Source of the DNA: Fen-1364 sp049515135
GTDB taxonomy: Bacteria; Spirochaetota; Spirochaetia; SZUA-6; Fen-1364
Direction of reading: 5' to 3'
Assembly (NCBI GenBank): GCA_049515135.1
Contig: JBEKUJ010000002.1
Span: 186,001 to 250,000 of the forward strand
Length of the DNA stretch: 64,000 bases
Shown: positions 61,249 to 64,000 of the stretch, piece by piece
Layout of the letters: each line of letters opens with the position of its first letter
How positions within the stretch are numbered: position 1 is the stretch's first letter
Notes under the pieces: generated by a model
What the model was told of the DNA's origin: nothing
What the model saw: only the letters and a program-made list of their open reading frames with translations
Database searches by the model: none
Position numbers and translations under genes: made by a program

Positions 61249-61583
61249 GCCTTCCCGATCTCTTCCAGCAATTCCTTCAGATATCCCTGCACGCTGGCGT
61301 CAACGATGTCGTCCCCTGCACTGACTTTGACGCCCGCCCCAAGCCCGTCTTCACGGGAGATGGAAAGCTCCCTGCCCGGGTATCTTTCGCTGATCGTTCC
61401 GCTCACCTCGCTCTCCTTTCCTCCCGAGAGCGCCACGTACACGCGGCGACGCCGCATCTCCCGACGAAGCGCTGAAAGGTAGAACTTCAGCTGCGACCGG
61501 GTGAGATTCTCCAGCACCAAGGAGGCAACCTCCTGGTTGATCTCTCCCTCCGGTGTGAAAGTCAGCTGGGCCAGCCTGTTCAC
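61245..61583 (-). CDS. atpH: ATP synthase delta subunit, reduced to the C-terminal domain
   Basis: Only 112 residues from a GTG overlapping the atpF stop (GTGA); usual delta subunits are ~175-180. The sequence matches the C-terminal half: a helix-rich start, a Tyr-Val-Ala-Leu-Ser strand, then Gly-Ala-Gly-Val-Lys-Val-Ser-Ala-Gly-Asp-Asp-Ile-Val-Asp-Ala-Ser-Val, the family's final beta hairpin, and a last Leu-rich helix. The N-terminal six-helix bundle that clamps the alpha-subunit tips is missing. Identification rests on operon position and this hairpin. Confidence 0.75.
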   Translation of the reverse strand: MNRLAQLTFTPEGEINQEVASLVLENLTRSQLKFYLSALRREMRRRRVYVALSGGKESEVSGTISERYPGRELSISREDGLGAGVKVSAGDDIVDASVQGYLKELLEEIGKA

Positions 61584-62092
61584 GATACTGCGACCCCGCG
61601 GATCTTTCTCATTCCTTCAGCCACGATCCGCGTTTTCTCATCCTCACTGAACAGGTCCGTGACAACCGATTCGAGGATCTTCCCGGAAAGCTGGATGGAC
61701 AGGCCCTGTATGTCCCTCTCCATCTCCTGGCGCTCCAGAGCCATGAGCCCGCGCGCCTCGGCTATCATCCTTTCCGCGTCGACCCCTGCCCGCTCCAGCG
61801 CCGCCGCGCGCAGCCGCTCCGCCTCATCGCGGGCGCGCTCGAGGAGACGGGACGCCTGGGCGTATGCCTCTGCAAGGATCCGCTCCCGCTCCTTGCCCGC
61901 ATCCTCCAGCGCCGCCTTCGCCTTGTCTGCATCCTGCAGTCCCTTGGCTATCTTTTCGCTACGTGCCTTCATGTTTGCCTGCAGCGGCCTGAGCAGGAAG
62001 CGCCACAGCACCCAGCCGATGACGAGAAAGTTGATGATCTGGCCCGCGAGGAGCCACGGATTGATTGCGAAGGCCCCCAGGGTTTCTCCCAT
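61580..62092 (-). CDS. atpF: ATP synthase b subunit
   Basis: 170 residues: one N-terminal membrane helix (Ile-Ile-Asn-Phe-Leu-Val-Ile-Gly-Trp-Val-Leu-Trp) then a long, highly charged Ala/Glu/Arg helix forming the peripheral stalk. Operon order atpE-atpF-atpH supports it. AGAACAT leader with weak Shine-Dalgarno GGGAGAA. Confidence 0.9.
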   Translation of the reverse strand: MGETLGAFAINPWLLAGQIINFLVIGWVLWRFLLRPLQANMKARSEKIAKGLQDADKAKAALEDAGKERERILAEAYAQASRLLERARDEAERLRAAALERAGVDAERMIAEARGLMALERQEMERDIQGLSIQLSGKILESVVTDLFSEDEKTRIVAEGMRKIRGVAVS

Positions 62093-62109
62093 GATGTTCT
62101 CCCGGTGGA

Positions 62110-62319
62110 TCAGCGCAGGAACGCGAAGATCAGGGAGTAGATGGCGATGGCTTCAGCGAATGCCATTGCCAGGATCATGGTGGGTAGGATGCGGCCGGAT
62201 GCCTCGGGGTTCCTCCCGATTGCCTCCATGGCCTTCATGCCGATCAGACCCACCGCGAGAGCTGGGAAAGACCCGCCGATTGCGATGATGATCCCGCCGG
62301 TGACAGTGAACGTAACCAT
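62110..62319 (-). CDS. atpE: ATP synthase c subunit (proton type)
   Basis: A 69-residue two-helix hairpin starting at ATG 62319 (GGGAGGG upstream), preferred to a GTG six bases earlier. The polar loop is Arg-Asn-Pro (36-38) and the ion-binding carboxylate is Glu56 in Ala-Phe-Ala-Glu-Ala-Ile. The Gln and Ser positions that mark sodium-type rings are Val23 and Ala57 here, so proton coupling is predicted. Confidence 0.92.
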   Translation of the reverse strand: MVTFTVTGGIIIAIGGSFPALAVGLIGMKAMEAIGRNPEASGRILPTMILAMAFAEAIAIYSLIFAFLR

Positions 62320-62330
62320 GAGCACCCTCC

Positions 62331-63065
62331 CTAATGATGAGACGATTCCGTCAATATTGCCATGAATGCCATCGTCAGAAGCGCAAACACTGCCGCCTGG
62401 ACCACGCCGACGAGGATCTCGAGGGCAAGGAACGGGACGGGCAGGATGAATGCGAACATTTTTGCGACTGTGCTGAGCACGATCTCGCCGCCCGAAATGT
62501 TGCCGAAAAGGCGGAATGAGAAGGAGATGAACTTTGTCAGCTCCTGAACGATTTCCAGCAGCCCGACGAAGAGGAATATCGGGTTCAACGCGAAGAAGCG
62601 CTTGAGGTAAACCGCGATGCCGGTTGTGCGGATGGCGAGGATATGCGTGGCGAAAACAGACACGATTGCCAGGGCAAGGGTCGTGTTGAGGTCCGAAGTG
62701 GCTGCCTTGAGGATGGGCACCAGGACCGGCTGCCCTCCAGCATCAGGCGTGCGCCAGAATCCGACCGACCCGAACCCGGGAAACAGCCCCATGAGGTTGT
62801 TGAATACTATGTAGATGAAAAAAACCCCGACCCACGGGAATATCATTGCCGACCGGGCGCCGGCCACCTGGTCCACCGTCGTGCGAAGGTAATCCACGAC
62901 CGACTCCACGACCTGCAGGAACCTGCCCGGAACGAGCGCTATCCGCCGACGAACGGCGAAAACGAGAAGGAGTAAGACTGCATCCACGAAGAGTGTCGCC
63001 AAAAGGGTGTTTGGCGCTCGGAATCCTGAGATGCTGAATATCGTCTCGGCTCCGAGGGATGTCAT
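62331..63065 (-). CDS. atpB: ATP synthase a subunit
   Basis: About 244 residues if started at ATG 63065; a TTG at 63104 would add 13 residues. Five or six membrane helices. The essential channel arginine lies in Phe-Arg-Leu-Phe-Gly-Asn-Ile-Ser-Gly-Gly-Glu, and Asn-Asn-Leu-Met-Gly-Leu-Phe-Pro-Gly appears earlier. First gene of atpBEFHAGDC; no atpI precedes it. The start lacks a clear Shine-Dalgarno. Confidence 0.93.
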   Translation of the reverse strand: MTSLGAETIFSISGFRAPNTLLATLFVDAVLLLLVFAVRRRIALVPGRFLQVVESVVDYLRTTVDQVAGARSAMIFPWVGVFFIYIVFNNLMGLFPGFGSVGFWRTPDAGGQPVLVPILKAATSDLNTTLALAIVSVFATHILAIRTTGIAVYLKRFFALNPIFLFVGLLEIVQELTKFISFSFRLFGNISGGEIVLSTVAKMFAFILPVPFLALEILVGVVQAAVFALLTMAFMAILTESSHH

Positions 63066-63159
63066 TCCAGTGGGAATATACTGCCATGCTCCCGGCGGCG
63101 TCAACGAAGTTCGTGCTTGCAGTCGCGGTATTTCCTGTTCGCTCGCCGGTTCGTCCGTG

Positions 63160-63186
63160 ATTATACTATAATCCAGCAGCGCTCAA
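63160..63186 (-). promoter_or_regulatory. Possible promoter, atp operon
   Basis: Minus strand TTGAGC (63186-63181), 15 bases, TATAAT (63165-63160). Perfect -10, imperfect -35 and short spacer. Confidence 0.4.
63167..63172 (+). promoter_or_regulatory. -10 box, aconitase gene
   Basis: TATAAT on the plus strand, 33 bases before the aconitase ATG. No good -35 box. It lies one base from the minus-strand TATAAT. Confidence 0.4.
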
Positions 63187-63205
63187 TTCGGGAAAAGGGT
63201 GACGA

Positions 63206-64000
63206 ATGAAAGACACGATTACGGGAATGCTCATCGGTGAGCATCTGGTTGAAGGAACGCCCGCAGCGGGGAAGGAGATCGGGCTTCGGATCGACCAGAC
63301 CCTCACGCAGGACGCAACGGGAACAATGGCGTATCTGGAGTTCGAATCCATGGGGCTTCCCCGGGTCAAGGCCGAGCTTGCAGTAAGCTATATCGATCAC
63401 AACATCATCCAGACCGATTTCAAGAACGCGGACGACCACCGCTTCCTCATCTCGTGCGCCTCCAAGTACGGCGTGATTCTTTCTCCCCCCGGCAACGGCG
63501 TGTCGCACCACGTCCACCGGCAGAGGTTCGGCGCGCCGGGGAAGACCCTGCTGGGGTCGGACAGCCACACCACCACGGGCGGCTGCCTCGGCATGCTCGC
63601 CATCGGCGCAGGGGGCAACGAGGTGGCCATGGCCATGGCCGGAAAGCCTTTCTACCTCATGACGCCGAAGGTCTGGGGGATCCACGTGGAAGGGTTGCTG
63701 CGGCCGTGGGTATCCGGGAAGGACGTCATCCTGGAGCTGCTGCGCCGCTTCTCCGCCAAGGCCGGCACGGGGAAGATCATGGAGTTTTTTGGCCCGGGCG
63801 TGGCCAAGCTGGACATGGCTGCGCGCGGAACCATTGCAAACATGGCGGTCGACATGGGCTTTACCGCATGCGTGTTTCCTTCCGACGAAGTGACCCGCTG
63901 GTACCTGGGGATGAACGGCCGGGAGAATGATTTCCGTCCCCTCACGCAGGGCGCGGATCCCCGGTTCGATGAGGTCACCAGGATCGACCTTTCCGCCATA
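63206..64000 (+). CDS. Aconitate hydratase, 5' part (cut by window edge)
   Basis: 265 codons open to the right edge. AAAAGGGTG precedes the ATG. It has the aconitase pattern Ser-Tyr-Ile-Asp-His-Asn, Gly-Val-Ser-His-His-Val-His, Gly-Ser-Asp-Ser-His-Thr-Thr-Thr-Gly-Gly and Ala-Met-Ala-Met-Ala-Gly. The Lys-Asp-Thr-Ile-Thr opening and the short spacing suggest the compact (AcnX-unrelated) monomeric aconitase-A-like subgroup found in bacteria and mitochondria. The iron-sulfur cysteines of the later domain lie outside the window. Interconverts citrate and isocitrate. Isopropylmalate isomerase is a less likely alternative. Confidence 0.9.
   Translation, partial: MKDTITGMLIGEHLVEGTPAAGKEIGLRIDQTLTQDATGTMAYLEFESMGLPRVKAELAVSYIDHNIIQTDFKNADDHRFLISCASKYGVILSPPGNGVSHHVHRQRFGAPGKTLLGSDSHTTTGGCLGMLAIGAGGNEVAMAMAGKPFYLMTPKVWGIHVEGLLRPWVSGKDVILELLRRFSAKAGTGKIMEFFGPGVAKLDMAARGTIANMAVDMGFTACVFPSDEVTRWYLGMNGRENDFRPLTQGADPRFDEVTRIDLSAI

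Overview
The window is a dense, GC-rich stretch of bacterial chromosome with 54 recognisable protein genes (two cut by the window edges), one gene remnant, no RNA genes that I can see, and no gene-free gap longer than 300 bases. Nothing in it looks like a phage, plasmid, insertion sequence or CRISPR array. The organism is diderm-like (several lipoproteins and exported proteins). It appears to run a menaquinone-based respiratory chain beside anaerobic-style enzymes (rubrerythrin, pyruvate phosphate dikinase, a giant CoA-dehydratase activase). The 409-residue ribose-phosphate pyrophosphokinase and several lineage-type hypothetical proteins make me lean towards a spirochaete or a relative. That placement is an inference with modest confidence.

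Layout. 1-7.1 kb: an exported beta-propeller protein (cut at the left edge), a sugar-nucleotide epimerase overlapping a long-form prs, a small zinc-ribbon protein, a class V aminotransferase trailed by a DJ-1/PfpI gene remnant, and a fused aroD-aroE gene with an apparent CTG start. 7.2-19.1 kb: a DUF554 membrane protein, alpha-glucan phosphorylase, phosphohexomutase, a LysM lipoprotein, a duplicated NTF2-like exported protein, a sugar-ABC ATPase, a solute-binding-like lipoprotein, a radical-SAM protein and a small hypothetical; a 53-bp tandem repeat follows. 19.2-23.9 kb: an aminotransferase, then a nitrogen module made of a NifA-type sigma-54 activator, a near-perfect -24/-12 promoter, amtB and a PII gene whose protein lacks the modifiable Tyr51. 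23.9-38.1 kb: a P-loop protein of the HPr-kinase/PEPCK type divergent from GTP-PEP carboxykinase, a hypothetical, murD, the 1406-residue activase, rubrerythrin, and PPDK with a histone-H1-like tail. 38.2-54.6 kb: menaquinone genes (menG, polyprenyl synthase) and a complete nuoABCDEFGHIJKLMN operon with fused nuoCD. 54.7-63.1 kb, minus strand: atpBEFHAGDC, a TPR protein and fumC. 63.2 kb to the end: aconitase (cut at the right edge).

How it fits together. PEPCK, PPDK, phosphorylase and phosphohexomutase describe glycogen and PEP metabolism. Fumarase, aconitase, complex I, menaquinone synthesis and F-type ATP synthase describe oxidation coupled to a proton gradient. The amtB-PII module handles ammonium.

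Most features are housekeeping. The observations I would follow up are: (1) a recurrent promoter layout in which the -10 box lies only 6-8 bases before the start codon with no Shine-Dalgarno, implying leaderless mRNAs; (2) two divergent promoter pairs that share one palindromic -35 box; (3) in-frame palindromic repeat insertions inside atpG; (4) a delta subunit reduced to one domain; (5) the H1-like tail on PPDK; (6) the PII protein with Glu at position 51 under a sigma-54 promoter.
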